Source: an uncultured Aquimarina sp.
GTDB taxonomy: Bacteria > Bacteroidota > Bacteroidia > Flavobacteriales > Flavobacteriaceae
Assembly (NCBI GenBank): GCA_947498815.1
Contig: CANMLU010000021.1
Coordinates: 1 to 64,000, forward strand
Length of the DNA: 64,000 bases
Direction of reading: 5' to 3'
The first letter of the stretch is position 1. Each line of letters begins with the position of its first letter. Below the pieces are notes generated by a model. The model was given only the letters and a program-made list of their open reading frames with translations. It had not been told where the DNA came from and searched no databases. Position numbers and translations under genes: made by a program. Of this stretch, positions 54,662 to 64,000 are shown piece after piece.

Positions 54662-56526
54662 TATTCCATTTTTTCAGAAAGTTCGAGCCAACGCATTTCG
54701 TTTTCTTCAATTTGCTCTATTATTTTCTTAAGATCCTGAGATGCAGCGTTGATCTTTTCTCCTTCAAGATTACCTTCATTAAACAACTTTTCAATCTCTT
54801 TTTTTTGAAGCTCAAGCTTTTTTAGATCCCTCTCGATCTTATTAAGTTCTTTTTGCTCATTATAGGATAATCCCGGTTTACTATCCTTTTTCCACGCTTT
54901 TTTGGTTTTGGTTTCCGAAGTTTCTGTTTTAGGTACATTTGGAGCCTTACTGTTCTCATAGATCCTATAATCGGTATAATTGCCCGGAAAATCCTGAATA
55001 ACTGCGTTTCCTCTGAATACAAATAGATGATCTACGATCTTATCCATAAAATATCGATCGTGAGAAACCACAATCAAACAACCCGGAAAATCCAGTAAAA
55101 AATTTTCGAGTACATTAAGTGTAACAATATCTAGATCATTTGTAGGTTCATCCAATATCAAAAAGTTAGGGTTTTGAATCAGGACAGTACATAAATACAA
55201 TCTTTTTCTCTCACCACCACTTAATTTTTCGACAAAATCATATTGCTTTTTTCGATCAAATAGAAAGCGTTCCAAAAGTTGTTGTGCAGAGATTTGTTTT
55301 CCTTTTTTAAGAGGAATATAGTCTCCAAACTCTCGAATAACTTCAATTACTTTTTGACCTTCTTTGATCGTAATACCTCTTTGAGTATAATATCCAAATT
55401 TTATAGTGTCGCCAAGAACAATTTTTCCATGGTCGGGAGGAATTGCACCTGTAATCATATTCAAAAAAGTAGACTTACCGGTTCCATTTTTACCGATAAT
55501 ACCAATACGTTCTCCTTTTTTAAAGACATACTCGAATTTATCTAATAGAACAAGGTCATCAAAGCTTTTCGATATTTTGTGAAGTTCCAATATTTTACTT
55601 CCCATGCGCTCCATATTGATCTCAAGTTGTACTTCATGATCATTACGGCGTTTGTGAGCTCGTTCTTTGATTTCATAAAAATCATCGATTCTGGATTTTG
55701 ATTTGGTAGTACGTGCCTTGGGCTGACGGCGCATCCAATCCAGTTCTTTTTTATAAAGTTGCTTGGCTTTACCGGTTGCTATTTGCTCATTGGCAACTCT
55801 GGATTCTTTATTGGCCAGGTAGTATGCATAATTACCTTTGTAGCTATATAAATTTCCGTTTTCTAATTCTACAATTTCGTTACATACATTTTCAAGAAAA
55901 TAACGATCATGAGTAACCATAAACAAAGTGAAATTTTCTTTTGCAAAATACTCTTCTAACCATTCGATCATTTCAAGATCCAAGTGGTTAGTTGGTTCAT
56001 CGAGATAGAGCAAGTTGGGTTTGCTTAATAAGATATTGGCTAATGCCAATCGTTTCTTTTGTCCTCCGGATAATTCACTTACTTTTTTACTTAAATTATC
56101 TAGTTTAAGTTTAAAAAGTATTTGTTTGTATTGCGTTTCAAAATCCCATGCATTCATAGCATCCATTTGCTCAAATGCTTTTTGATAAGCTTCGCTGTCA
56201 TCTGGATTTTGCAATGCTTTTTCGTACGTGCTTATAACCTGAAGAATCTTATTATCCGATGCAAAAATGGTTTGTTCGATGGTCAAATTGGGATCCAAAT
56301 TGGGCTCTTGAGGTAAAAAAGCCACTTTTAGATTTTTACGATATACGACCTGGCCTTGATCAGGATCTTCATCTCCAGCTACAATATTAAGAAGTGATGT
56401 TTTTCCTGTTCCATTTTTGGCTACAAAACCAATTTTTTGACCCTCATTGATTCCAAAAGAAATATTCTCAAAAAGGATGCGCTCTCCAAAGGATTTGGCT
56501 ATGTTCTCGACAGATACGTAATTCAC
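54661..56526 (-). CDS. ABC-F family ATPase (Uup type)
   Basis: A 621-residue soluble protein with two ABC domains: Walker A GKNGTGKTS-like (~38-46) and GKNGTGKST (~343-351), signatures LSGGQKKRLALA and LSGGERKRLYLC, Walker B NLLYLDEPTNHLDLEMIEWL and NFLILDEPTNDLDIVTLNVL (in parts). A linker joins them, and a C-terminal coiled coil (~540-621; KIERDLKKLELQKKEIEKLF) matches Uup-type proteins, which act on ribosomes or DNA. It starts at GTG; TAACTTTG on the minus strand at 56554-56547 is a fitting -7 box. Confidence 0.92.
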   Translation of the reverse strand: MNYVSVENIAKSFGERILFENISFGINEGQKIGFVAKNGTGKTSLLNIVAGDEDPDQGQVVYRKNLKVAFLPQEPNLDPNLTIEQTIFASDNKILQVISTYEKALQNPDDSEAYQKAFEQMDAMNAWDFETQYKQILFKLKLDNLSKKVSELSGGQKKRLALANILLSKPNLLYLDEPTNHLDLEMIEWLEEYFAKENFTLFMVTHDRYFLENVCNEIVELENGNLYSYKGNYAYYLANKESRVANEQIATGKAKQLYKKELDWMRRQPKARTTKSKSRIDDFYEIKERAHKRRNDHEVQLEINMERMGSKILELHKISKSFDDLVLLDKFEYVFKKGERIGIIGKNGTGKSTFLNMITGAIPPDHGKIVLGDTIKFGYYTQRGITIKEGQKVIEVIREFGDYIPLKKGKQISAQQLLERFLFDRKKQYDFVEKLSGGERKRLYLCTVLIQNPNFLILDEPTNDLDIVTLNVLENFLLDFPGCLIVVSHDRYFMDKIVDHLFVFRGNAVIQDFPGNYTDYRIYENSKAPNVPKTETSETKTKKAWKKDSKPGLSYNEQKELNKIERDLKKLELQKKEIEKLFNEGNLEGEKINAASQDLKKIIEQIEENEMRWLELSEKME

Positions 56527-56546
56527 AGTTGTTTTTTATAAAGCTG

Positions 56547-56554
56547 CAAAGTTA
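56547..56554 (-). promoter_or_regulatory. Bacteroidota -7 element for the ABC-F gene
   Basis: Reads TAACTTTG on the minus strand, 20 bp upstream of the GTG start; no clear -33 partner. Confidence 0.4.
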
Positions 56555-56637
56555 CGAAGATGTAAGGGAATTAATAGGTAAAGGGCATAATCTTTCTTGT
56601 TCAAGAATCAACCTTTATTCCTTCACTAATTAAGATT

Positions 56638-58218
56638 TTAAATCTTGCTCTTCCTTTTGGTGACTGCAAATAAAAAGATAAAAACGGCAAGAAAAATGGC
56701 AATCCTTGCCAGATAATTTCCAGTTTTTACGTAAAAAGTGATTTCATCATTTGTTTTGAGCACTCCTTTTAAAGCTCCCTGCTTTTCATAACCCAGTTCT
56801 GCAACAATATTCCCGGTTTGGTTAATAATGGCCGAAATTCCAGTATTTGCACTTCTGGCAATACTTCTACGCGTTTCGATTGCTCTTAATTTTGCATAGG
56901 ACAGATGTTGTTTGTGCCCTTGAGTGTTACCCCACCAGGCATCATTTGTAATAACCGCAAGAAAATTGGCTTTATTTCTTACATATCCAGTAGCAAATTC
57001 CCCATAAACGCTTTCATAACAAATCATAGTTCCTACACCAATACTATCTTTGGTAAAGAAAACTTCACGATCTTCTTGGGTAGTCTTTTTGGCTACAGTG
57101 CCTCCCAAATCAATCATTACATCACCCAAAATAGGTTTTAAAACACTCTGATACGGGAAATTTTCAATACCAACCACAAGTTTACTTTTGTGGTATAATT
57201 CGCTGCTTCCATCTGGTCTAACAAAAAAGGCAGAGTTATAGTCGTCATAATAAACACCTTCTTTATAGATATTGGTTTGTGTGTGTATTCGATTGCGGTC
57301 ATTAAATACATCGAGTAGCGATATTCCTGATAAAAAATGAGCATTCGGGTTCGCGTTAAGAATACTGGAAGCTGTATTTTTTGCTATAGAATTTGAAAAC
57401 CTATTAATTCGATTATTATCTGCAAAGACCGTTTCTGGAGCGATTATGAAATCGGTATTTTCTGTAATCTTTGAGTTCGCTAATGAAGTAAGTAATGTCG
57501 CTATGCGATCATCGGTGGTGTTGTATTTTTCTGTATACGGATCGATATTAGGTTGTAAAATTACTACTTCAATAGCTTTTCCGTCTTCGGTATAGGTTTT
57601 CAATAGTATAATTGATACTATTATAGGAATTAGTATAATCAATCCATTACGGGTGGCAGATCTGTATAGAATAGTTTTGTCGTTATGTTCAATAAAAAGA
57701 AGAACACTCCTAAAGACACTGATATTAACAATCCATACCCAAAGGGTTCCACCAAAAGTACCAGTATATTCATACCATTGCACCCAAGATGTAAAACTGG
57801 CAAATCCATTACCCAAATTAAGCCATGGCCAGGATACTTGCCATTGTAAGTGAAAATATTCAAAAGCCATCCAAAAACATACTAAAAAAAGGCTACCTAT
57901 GGTAAAGGTCGTTCTTTTGGCTACGATATGATAAATCAAAAAGACGATAGTCATTAATAAACTATTGACTAGCACGGCAACCCACATACCCACACCGGAA
58001 GAATTATATATCCACCACGTGGCTATGATATTCCAGATAAAGAATGCCAGGTATGCAAGGCCAAAAACCTGACTTTTACTGTATCTGTTTTTTCTAATAG
58101 TATGTTCTGCTAACAAAAGCGGAACGAAGCTAAAAAATAGAAATAATGGAAAGCCATAGGTGGGCCAACTAATAGCGAGTAGTAATCCTGATAGGATAGC
58201 TAACAATGTGTTTTTCAT
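56638..58218 (-). CDS. lnt: Apolipoprotein N-acyltransferase
   Basis: A 526-residue inner-membrane enzyme that adds the third acyl chain to lipoproteins. About six N-terminal membrane helices (to ~205) precede a periplasmic nitrilase-like domain with catalytic Glu262 (IIAPETVF), Lys344 (LYHKSKLVVGIENFP) and Cys400 (GTMICYESVYGEF). A final membrane helix (YLARIAIFLAVFIFLFAV) closes it. The many predicted lipoproteins in this window are its likely substrates. It diverges from pssA across ~155 bp. Confidence 0.95.
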   Translation of the reverse strand: MKNTLLAILSGLLLAISWPTYGFPLFLFFSFVPLLLAEHTIRKNRYSKSQVFGLAYLAFFIWNIIATWWIYNSSGVGMWVAVLVNSLLMTIVFLIYHIVAKRTTFTIGSLFLVCFWMAFEYFHLQWQVSWPWLNLGNGFASFTSWVQWYEYTGTFGGTLWVWIVNISVFRSVLLFIEHNDKTILYRSATRNGLIILIPIIVSIILLKTYTEDGKAIEVVILQPNIDPYTEKYNTTDDRIATLLTSLANSKITENTDFIIAPETVFADNNRINRFSNSIAKNTASSILNANPNAHFLSGISLLDVFNDRNRIHTQTNIYKEGVYYDDYNSAFFVRPDGSSELYHKSKLVVGIENFPYQSVLKPILGDVMIDLGGTVAKKTTQEDREVFFTKDSIGVGTMICYESVYGEFATGYVRNKANFLAVITNDAWWGNTQGHKQHLSYAKLRAIETRRSIARSANTGISAIINQTGNIVAELGYEKQGALKGVLKTNDEITFYVKTGNYLARIAIFLAVFIFLFAVTKRKSKI

Positions 58219-58374
58219 AGTAGGAGTATATACTATCTTTAATAACGAAAATAAACTTATTTAGTTACAAACAATAACATTGAATACTTCTTTTTTACCA
58301 ACTGCGATATTCATATTTTAAATCTGCTGTAATAGACCAAAATAGTTTGCTATTTTTACACAAAATCAAAAAGT

Positions 58375-59136
58375 ATGTGGATCAAAAAGCAAATCCCAAA
58401 TATAATTACGCTCCTTAATCTATTTTGCGGATGTATAGGAGTTATTTTTGCGGTACATGGAAACCTTGAATTAGCGGCGCTTTTTGCTGGTTTGGGTATT
58501 TTCTTTGATTTTTTTGATGGCTTAGCGGCGCGACTGTTAAACGCGCAAAGTGAATTGGGGTTGCAACTTGATTCTCTTGCAGATATGGTAACTAGTGGTG
58601 TTGTGCCAGGAATAGTAATGTTTCAATTATTATCCCAGGTTTTTGGAAGTCCGTTTAATGAGACATCTGGTTCCTGGGGATCTGGTCATACTATTGAAAG
58701 TGTTGATATTTCTTATCTGTCCTTATTGGGGTTACTTATCACATTGGCTTCTGCATATCGGCTGGCTAAGTTTAATATTGATACCAGACAGACTAGTTCG
58801 TTTATAGGGTTGCCTACACCTGCAAATACTTTATTGATATTGAGCTTACCCTTAATACTTAAATTTCAACAAGAAGCCTGGATTTTGGAGGTAGTGCATA
58901 ATAAATGGTTTTTAATTGGTTTGACCCTTGTAAGTTGTTATTTATTAAATGCTGAAATTGGTTTGTTTGCCCTGAAATTTAAAACATGGGGATTTAAAGA
59001 AAATAAGGTTCGGTATATATTTTTGATACTTACTGCTATACTTATAGTGTTATTGAAGTTCGTTGCTATCCCATGTGTGATATTACTCTATGTTTTAATG
59101 TCACTTGTGTTAAGAGGTGAGAAAATCAGTGTTTGA
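58375..59136 (+). CDS. pssA: CDP-diacylglycerol--serine O-phosphatidyltransferase
   Basis: A 253-residue inner-membrane enzyme making phosphatidylserine from CDP-diacylglycerol and serine. The CDP-alcohol phosphotransferase motif is complete: Asp45, Asp48-Gly49, Ala52-Arg53, Gly62, Asp66 and Asp70 in DFFDGLAARLLNAQSELG followed by LQLDSLADM. Six or more membrane helices follow the usual pattern. The PssA rather than PgsA assignment rests on the N-terminus (IPNIITLLNLFCGCIGVIFA) and length. It stands alone on the plus strand. Confidence 0.93.
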   Translation: MWIKKQIPNIITLLNLFCGCIGVIFAVHGNLELAALFAGLGIFFDFFDGLAARLLNAQSELGLQLDSLADMVTSGVVPGIVMFQLLSQVFGSPFNETSGSWGSGHTIESVDISYLSLLGLLITLASAYRLAKFNIDTRQTSSFIGLPTPANTLLILSLPLILKFQQEAWILEVVHNKWFLIGLTLVSCYLLNAEIGLFALKFKTWGFKENKVRYIFLILTAILIVLLKFVAIPCVILLYVLMSLVLRGEKISV

Positions 59137-59227
59137 GAGGTGAGAAGTTGAATCCGTATAGATTCAAGTTATACTCTTTCATCACAAAGTTCGTGTGTTT
59201 TGATATTTTAACTCAAAGACTCAAGGA

Positions 59228-59971
59228 CTAATCAAAATCCAGCTTCTTTTTTCGAAGTTCGAAATTTTGCCCAAGATATACTTTACGGACCATTTCGTCT
59301 TCGGCCAATTCTTCAGGGATACCGGCTTTCAAAATACTTCCCTCAAACATAAGATATGTTCTATCGGTAATAGCCAGAGTTTCTTGTACATTATGATCGG
59401 TAATTAAGATGCCGATGTTTTTGTTTTTAAGCTGCGCAACAATTCGTTGGATATCTTCAACCGCAACAGGATCAACACCAGCAAAAGGTTCATCAAGAAG
59501 AATAAAGTTTGGATCGGTTGCCAATGCACGTGCAATCTCTGTACGACGACGTTCACCACCACTTAATAAGTCCCCACGGTTTTTACGAATGTGGCCCAAG
59601 CCAAACTCTTCAATCAAAGCCTCCATTTTATGAAGCTGTTCTTTTTTCGAAAGTTTGGTAAGTTGAAGAACACTAAGTATGTTATCCTCAATACTTAGTT
59701 TTCTGAAAACAGAAGCTTCTTGAGCAAGATAACCTATACCATTCTGTGCTCGTTTATACATAGGAAATTTTGTAATATCCGCATTATCCAGTGTAATTTT
59801 GCCTCCATTGGGTTTTACCAAGCCAACAATCATATAAAATGAAGTTGTTTTACCAGCTCCATTAGGTCCTAAGAGCCCTACAATTTCGCCTTGATTTACC
59901 TCTAGAGAAATTCCTTTTACTACTTTTCGTCCTTTATAGGACTTCATTAAATTATCCGCTTTCAACTTCAT
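59228..59971 (-). CDS. lptB: LPS export ABC transporter ATP-binding protein
   Basis: A 247-residue cytoplasmic ATPase that powers LPS extraction from the inner membrane with LptFG. Walker A is GPNGAGKTT (~36-44), the Q-loop region is [15 protein letters not shown], the signature [16 protein letters not shown], Walker [21 protein letters not shown] and the switch His [11 protein letters not shown]. The LptB-type hallmarks FAGVDP and TDHNVQETL are present. The gene is 86 bp downstream of the AhpD-like gene on the same strand, in a group with kdsD of Kdo/LPS synthesis. Confidence 0.96.
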   Translation of the reverse strand: MKLKADNLMKSYKGRKVVKGISLEVNQGEIVGLLGPNGAGKTTSFYMIVGLVKPNGGKITLDNADITKFPMYKRAQNGIGYLAQEASVFRKLSIEDNILSVLQLTKLSKKEQLHKMEALIEEFGLGHIRKNRGDLLSGGERRRTEIARALATDPNFILLDEPFAGVDPVAVEDIQRIVAQLKNKNIGILITDHNVQETLAITDRTYLMFEGSILKAGIPEELAEDEMVRKVYLGQNFELRKKKLDFD

Positions 59972-60057
59972 ATCAGAATGACTTCTTTATAATAGGTGTG
60001 TTGCTAAAAATGAGCTCGTAAATTTACATTATTCTTTTGAACCTTGTTCAAATTGTC

Positions 60058-60408
60058 CTATGATGCCTTTTCTTCAAGAGCATCCCAATACTCATAGGCA
60101 CGACGCAAATGAGGAATCACAATAGTACCCCCTACCAAAGTGGCAATGCTTAAGGCTTCTGCTACCTCTTCTTTTGCAAGGCCTTCTTTGTGACATGTTT
60201 CTAAATGATAGCGAACACAATCATCACAGCGCAAAACTGCAGAGGCAACTAAACCTAATAATTCTTTAGTTTTTACATTCAGTGCGCCTTCCATGAAGGC
60301 ATTAGTGTCTAGGTTAAAAATTCTTTTTATGACCTTATTATTATCTTCAAGAATTCGAGAGTTCATTTTTTCTCGATAGATGTTGAATTCGTCAACTATA
60401 TTGCTCAT
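60058..60408 (-). CDS. Carboxymuconolactone decarboxylase (AhpD-like) family protein
   Basis: A 116-residue all-helical protein. The redox pair CxxC is seen in RCDDCVRYHLETC with the family histidine, and the helix GLAKEEVAEALSIATLVGG follows. AhpD-like members act as peroxidase helpers with disulfide chemistry; carboxymuconolactone decarboxylation is unlikely because the CxxC is present. It overlaps the tatC stop by 4 bp (ATGA), so translation is coupled. Confidence 0.92.
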   Translation of the reverse strand: MSNIVDEFNIYREKMNSRILEDNNKVIKRIFNLDTNAFMEGALNVKTKELLGLVASAVLRCDDCVRYHLETCHKEGLAKEEVAEALSIATLVGGTIVIPHLRRAYEYWDALEEKAS

Positions 60409-61241
60409 GATGGTTGTTTTTGCAATTTTTTATTCTCTTTTTTTATTACAGCTTTGGATATATAAATACTTACTTCATATAGGATTAAGACTGGAATTGC
60501 TACAATAACTTGGCTTGCAATATCCGGAGGAGTAATTATTGCTGAAAGAATCAATACAATGACCAAGGCAAATTTTCGATATTTCCTCAAAAACTCTGGT
60601 GTAACAAGCCCCACTTTTGTAAGAAAAAACATAATTACAGGGAGTTCAAAGATTAAACCACAAGCGATCACAGATGCTCTTACCAGCGCAATATAACTGT
60701 CAATATCAAATTCATTAAGTACTTCTTTACTTACTTGATAACCTCCTAAAAAATTAATAGATAATGGGGTGATTACATAATATCCAAAAAGTACGCCCAA
60801 GAAAAACAGCAAAGAACAGATAATAATAAACCCTTTGGAATATCTTCTTTCCTTATCATAAAGCCCTGGTGAGATAAATTTCCAAAATTCATATAAAACG
60901 AATGGAAATGCAATAATAAAACCAGCGGTTATCGAAGTCCAAATATGGACAGAAAATTGGCCCGCTACTTTTCGGCTTTGAACGCTAAAAGGTAATTCTT
61001 TAAAACACAAACTTTCGTCTAATCCCAGAAGTTTTGAGAGCTTGCATAGTCCCGTGTATGTAGGGAAATCTGGTTTTTTTGGACCAAAAATCAATACGTC
61101 AAAAATAAATTCTTTTGCTATAAAAGCTATTGTTCCTGCAATAAGCACGGCTATTGTAGCTCTAATTAAGTGCCATCGAAGCTCTTCCAGATGGTCCAGA
61201 AAAGACATGGATTGAGGGTTTCTTTTTGTTCCTGCTCCCAT
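60405..61241 (-). CDS. tatC: Sec-independent protein translocase subunit TatC
   Basis: A 278-residue inner-membrane protein with six membrane helices, the receptor for twin-arginine signal peptides. Motifs: MSFLDHLEELRWHLIRA at the N-terminus, FPFVLYEFWKFISPGLYDKERR in the conserved cytoplasmic loop, and the late FELPVIMFFLTKVGLVT and RKFALVIVLILSAIITPPD. The C-terminal tail is lysine-rich. It overlaps the kdsD stop by one base and the AhpD-like gene by four bases, a tight operon. Confidence 0.96.
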   Translation of the reverse strand: MGAGTKRNPQSMSFLDHLEELRWHLIRATIAVLIAGTIAFIAKEFIFDVLIFGPKKPDFPTYTGLCKLSKLLGLDESLCFKELPFSVQSRKVAGQFSVHIWTSITAGFIIAFPFVLYEFWKFISPGLYDKERRYSKGFIIICSLLFFLGVLFGYYVITPLSINFLGGYQVSKEVLNEFDIDSYIALVRASVIACGLIFELPVIMFFLTKVGLVTPEFLRKYRKFALVIVLILSAIITPPDIASQVIVAIPVLILYEVSIYISKAVIKKENKKLQKQPS

Positions 61242-62215
61242 TATAAAATACCTTCTCTCATTAAATCATGGATGTGTAAAAAGCCGGCATATTTGCCATC
61301 TTCTTCTGCCAATAATTGTGTTATCGAATTTTCTTCTAATTTTTCAAGGGCATCTACGGCCATAGCATTGTTGTTAATGCTTTTAGGATTTGGAGACATA
61401 ATATCTCTGGCGGTTAAACCTTCATAAGAAGTATTAGTTCTAAGCATTCTACGAAGATCACCATCTGTTATGATACCAATTATGGTTCCGTTTTCAGTAA
61501 CAGCAGTTACTCCTAGTCTTTTTTCTGTCATTTCTACAATAACACTATTGATATCAGATTCTGGCGATACTTGGGGTTTTTCATTTCTAGAAGTGATATC
61601 ACTTACACGTAGGTATAATTTTTTACCCAAAGCACCTCCAGGGTGATACTTTGCAAAATCATTACTCGAAAAGCCTTTAATATGTAATAGGCATACAGCT
61701 AGTGCATCTCCTATTACTAATTGAGCCGTAGTACTAGTAGTAGGAGCTAGATTGTTAGGGCATGCCTCTTTCTCTACATAAGCGTGTAAAACATAATCGG
61801 CTTCCTGACCCAAAAATGATTCCTTATTTGAAGTGATACCGATTAAAGGGTTTTTAAAACTTTTGATAAAAGGTACCAGGACTTTTATTTCTGGAGTGTT
61901 CCCACTTTTGGAAATGCAAATTACAACATCATCCTTCAAGATATTGCCCAAATCTCCGTGAATAGCATCAGCCGCATGCATAAATATAGCAGGAGTACCT
62001 GTAGAGTTCATAGTCGCTACAATTTTACTAGCTATAATCGCACTTTTACCTATGCCAGTAATGATTACTCTGCCATTAGAGTCTCTTATGGTTTCAACGG
62101 CTCTAGAAAATTCGTCGTCAATCAGTTCTTCTAAGTAGGCAATCGCCCTTGCTTCTTCGGCGATAGTTTTTTTTGCATATGAAATTATAGTGTCTTGGGT
62201 GTTCAAAATTTTCAA
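61241..62215 (-). CDS. kdsD: Arabinose-5-phosphate isomerase (KdsD/KpsF family)
   Basis: A 324-residue enzyme making arabinose 5-phosphate from ribulose 5-phosphate, the first step to Kdo of LPS. The SIS domain (~40-180) shows VIITGIGKSAIIASKIVATM and CISKSGNTPEI. Two CBS domains (~205-324) follow, with IIGIITDGDLRRML typical of the family. The start is TTG at 62215, as no upstream ATG exists. A TACCTTTG box at 62267-62260 is the -7 element. It leads the kdsD-tatC-AhpD-like-lptB operon. Confidence 0.95.
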   Translation of the reverse strand: MKILNTQDTIISYAKKTIAEEARAIAYLEELIDDEFSRAVETIRDSNGRVIITGIGKSAIIASKIVATMNSTGTPAIFMHAADAIHGDLGNILKDDVVICISKSGNTPEIKVLVPFIKSFKNPLIGITSNKESFLGQEADYVLHAYVEKEACPNNLAPTTSTTAQLVIGDALAVCLLHIKGFSSNDFAKYHPGGALGKKLYLRVSDITSRNEKPQVSPESDINSVIVEMTEKRLGVTAVTENGTIIGIITDGDLRRMLRTNTSYEGLTARDIMSPNPKSINNNAMAVDALEKLEENSITQLLAEEDGKYAGFLHIHDLMREGIL

Positions 62216-62259
62216 ATTTTGCGTGTTATAAATAAAGATTTTATTATCTTTAATTTACG

Positions 62260-62267
62260 CAAAGGTA
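62260..62267 (-). promoter_or_regulatory. Bacteroidota -7 element for the kdsD operon
   Basis: Reads TACCTTTG on the minus strand, 44 bp upstream of the TTG start; no clear -33 TTG at the usual distance. Confidence 0.5.
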
Positions 62268-62443
62268 TACAATACCTTATTAATTTTAAATACTGTCAAA
62301 AAAAACCATAATAATTTATGCTTTCGTTATATTTGACATGCTAAAGTTAAAATGAAAATATCCACTAAATCTGTGTTTGGGGAAACGGGTTTTAGTGTTA
62401 GTAAAATCTTTATTTAATTGGTATATAAAAGTTAAAAGATTTA

Positions 62444-64000
62444 ATGAGTTTGAATGAAACTGACGTGCAAAGTGCTTTAAAAAAGTATTTTGGATTTAGT
62501 CAATTTAGAGGATTACAGGAAAAGGTAATACAAAGTATACTGCAAAAACAAAATACTTTTGTAATAATGCCTACAGGTGGTGGAAAATCCCTATGTTACC
62601 AACTACCTGCATTAATGTGTGAAGGGACGGCTATTGTGGTTTCACCACTAATTGCTTTGATGAAAAATCAAGTGGATGCAATACGTAGTATCTCGTCTGA
62701 AGAAGGGATCGCGCATGTACTTAATTCTTCATTGAATAAATCAGAAGTGAAAAGGGTGAAGGACGATATTGTTAGCGGAACTACCAAATTATTATATGTA
62801 GCTCCAGAATCCTTAACCAAAGAAGAGTATGTGGACTTCTTAAAATCGCAAAAAATTTCTTTTTTGGCAATAGATGAGGCACATTGTATAAGCGAATGGG
62901 GACATGATTTTAGACCCGAATATCGTAATCTACGTAACATTATTAAAAGGATTGGCGAAGATATACCTATTATAGGCCTTACTGCGACCGCAACCCCAAA
63001 AGTACAAGAAGATATTCTTAAAAACCTTGGAATGACTGATGCTAAGACATTTAAGGCATCATTTAATCGTCCTAATTTGTTTTATGAGATCCGCCCCAAA
63101 ACCAAGAATGTTGATGCTGATATTACTCGTTTTGTAAAACAAAATGGTGGTAAAAGTGGTATCGTTTATTGTTTGAGTAGAAAACGTGTAGAGGAACTTG
63201 CACAGACTCTTGAGGTAAATGGTGTAAAAGCAGTTCCATATCATGCTGGATTGGATGCCAAAACAAGAGCAAAACATCAAGATATGTTTCTGATGGAAGA
63301 TACTGATGTTGTAGTTGCTACTATAGCTTTTGGGATGGGGATTGACAAACCCGATGTGCGTTTTGTAATTCATCATGACATGCCCAAAAGTATAGAGAGT
63401 TATTATCAGGAAACTGGACGGGCTGGACGAGATGGAGGTGAAGGGCATTGTTTGGCGTATTATGCGTATAAGGATATAGAAAAATTAGAAAAATTCATGA
63501 GTGGTAAACCTGTTGCGGAACAGGAGATCGGTCATGCATTATTGCAAGAGGTAGTGGCTTTTGCGGAAACCTCAATATCAAGACGTAAATTTATATTGCA
63601 TTATTTTGGAGAAGAGTTTGACGATGTTAGTGGAGATGGTGCAGACATGGATGATAATGTCCGTAATCCAAAGAAAAAACATGAAGCACAGGATGAGGTG
63701 AAATTATTACTTGAAGTAGTAAATAAAACTGGAGAAATCTATAAATCCAAAGACCTTGTTAATACGATTATTGGAAAGAGTAATGCGCTTATTGTCTCCC
63801 ATAAAACGGACAAACAGTCGTTTTTTGGTAGTGGAAAATCCAAGAAAGATAAATATTGGATGGCGTTAATTCGTCAGATATTAGTTGCTGGGTATCTTAG
63901 AAAAGATATTGAGACCTATGGAGTCATTAAGATAACAAAGAAAGGATTAGACTTTATAAATAATCCTGTGAGTTTTATGATGACCGAAGATCATATTTTT
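62444..64000 (+). CDS. recQ: ATP-dependent DNA helicase RecQ (3' end outside window)
   Basis: 519 codons are seen from ATG 62444 and the frame is still open at the right edge. Superfamily 2 motifs occur in order: motif 0 FGFSQFRGLQEKVI, Walker A MPTGGGKSLCYQLPAL, motif II FLAIDEAHCISEWGHDFRPEY (in parts), motif III GLTATATPKV, motif V VATIAFGMGIDKPDVRFVIH and motif VI QETGRAGRDG. RecQ unwinds DNA in recombination and fork repair. The zinc-binding region normally after motif VI is altered here: the stretch after ~350 lacks the usual four cysteines. The RQC winged-helix follows. Divergent from kdsD; a TATATTTG box at 62328-62335 could be its promoter. Confidence 0.95.
   Translation, partial: MSLNETDVQSALKKYFGFSQFRGLQEKVIQSILQKQNTFVIMPTGGGKSLCYQLPALMCEGTAIVVSPLIALMKNQVDAIRSISSEEGIAHVLNSSLNKSEVKRVKDDIVSGTTKLLYVAPESLTKEEYVDFLKSQKISFLAIDEAHCISEWGHDFRPEYRNLRNIIKRIGEDIPIIGLTATATPKVQEDILKNLGMTDAKTFKASFNRPNLFYEIRPKTKNVDADITRFVKQNGGKSGIVYCLSRKRVEELAQTLEVNGVKAVPYHAGLDAKTRAKHQDMFLMEDTDVVVATIAFGMGIDKPDVRFVIHHDMPKSIESYYQETGRAGRDGGEGHCLAYYAYKDIEKLEKFMSGKPVAEQEIGHALLQEVVAFAETSISRRKFILHYFGEEFDDVSGDGADMDDNVRNPKKKHEAQDEVKLLLEVVNKTGEIYKSKDLVNTIIGKSNALIVSHKTDKQSFFGSGKSKKDKYWMALIRQILVAGYLRKDIETYGVIKITKKGLDFINNPVSFMMTEDHIF

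Noticed and set aside
62351-62416. Short frame starting MKISTKSVFGET before recQ
   Set aside because: Only 21 codons, no supporting feature; more likely leader sequence of recQ.

Overview
The window is AT-rich chromosomal DNA of a Bacteroidota bacterium, most likely a marine, gliding member of Flavobacteriaceae (Aquimarina-like; the genus is inference only). Evidence: type IX secretion (T9SS) C-terminal sorting domains, a PorP/SprF-type protein, a gliding-type C-terminal domain, promoter elements of the Bacteroidota form TTG-N19-TAnnTTTG, SusC-era outer-membrane barrel families, DUF2723, and the recQ / kdsD / tatC / lptB neighbourhood. No IS element, phage, CRISPR array or rRNA was seen.

Layout. 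0-4.5 kb: the end of a giant Calx-beta adhesin followed by PorP/SprF-like and OmpA-like genes, the usual T9SS/gliding triad. 4.7-6.6 kb: idi, a QueD-type gene, bcp, a small conserved gene and tRNA-Thr. 6.6-16.4 kb: mixed metabolism and envelope genes (DUF4369 lipoprotein, DUF819 permease, M61 peptidase, HAD phosphatase, alpha/beta hydrolase, S1/P1 nuclease, AraC regulator, two DoxX-like proteins, AlkB). 16.6-18.6 kb: an astacin lipoprotein and a DUF6503-like lipoprotein. 19-21.2 kb: a LytS/LytTR-type two-component pair.

21.9-29.7 kb is the most unusual part. It starts with a decayed gene for a small secreted protein, then carries a beta-propeller protein, an N-acetylmuramoyl-L-alanine amidase, two related coiled-coil-ended surface proteins, a SpoIID-type peptidoglycan lytic enzyme and an M23 endopeptidase. 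The three peptidoglycan enzymes attack different bonds, and all three end in the same tail: a 'coathanger'-type repeat module plus a type A T9SS sorting domain. This suggests an exported cell-wall-degrading set. A broken copy of the 17.8 kb lipoprotein gene lies just beyond it at 29.8 kb in the same orientation, so the island is bracketed by direct repeats about 12 kb apart.

30-64 kb: a DUF2723 membrane protein, LuxR-type regulator, S9 peptidase, htpG, TetR + ABC1 kinase with a perfect inverted repeat as candidate operator, a NarL-type two-component system, an orphan T9SS tail, fabH, an outer-membrane barrel receptor, a hybrid histidine kinase, a CoA-binding protein, a sodium:solute symporter, a LolD-like ATPase, an ABC-F protein, lnt, pssA, lptB, an AhpD-like protein, tatC, kdsD, and a recQ running off the right edge. 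The last block is envelope biogenesis: lipoprotein acylation, phospholipid synthesis, LPS export, Kdo synthesis and Tat export.
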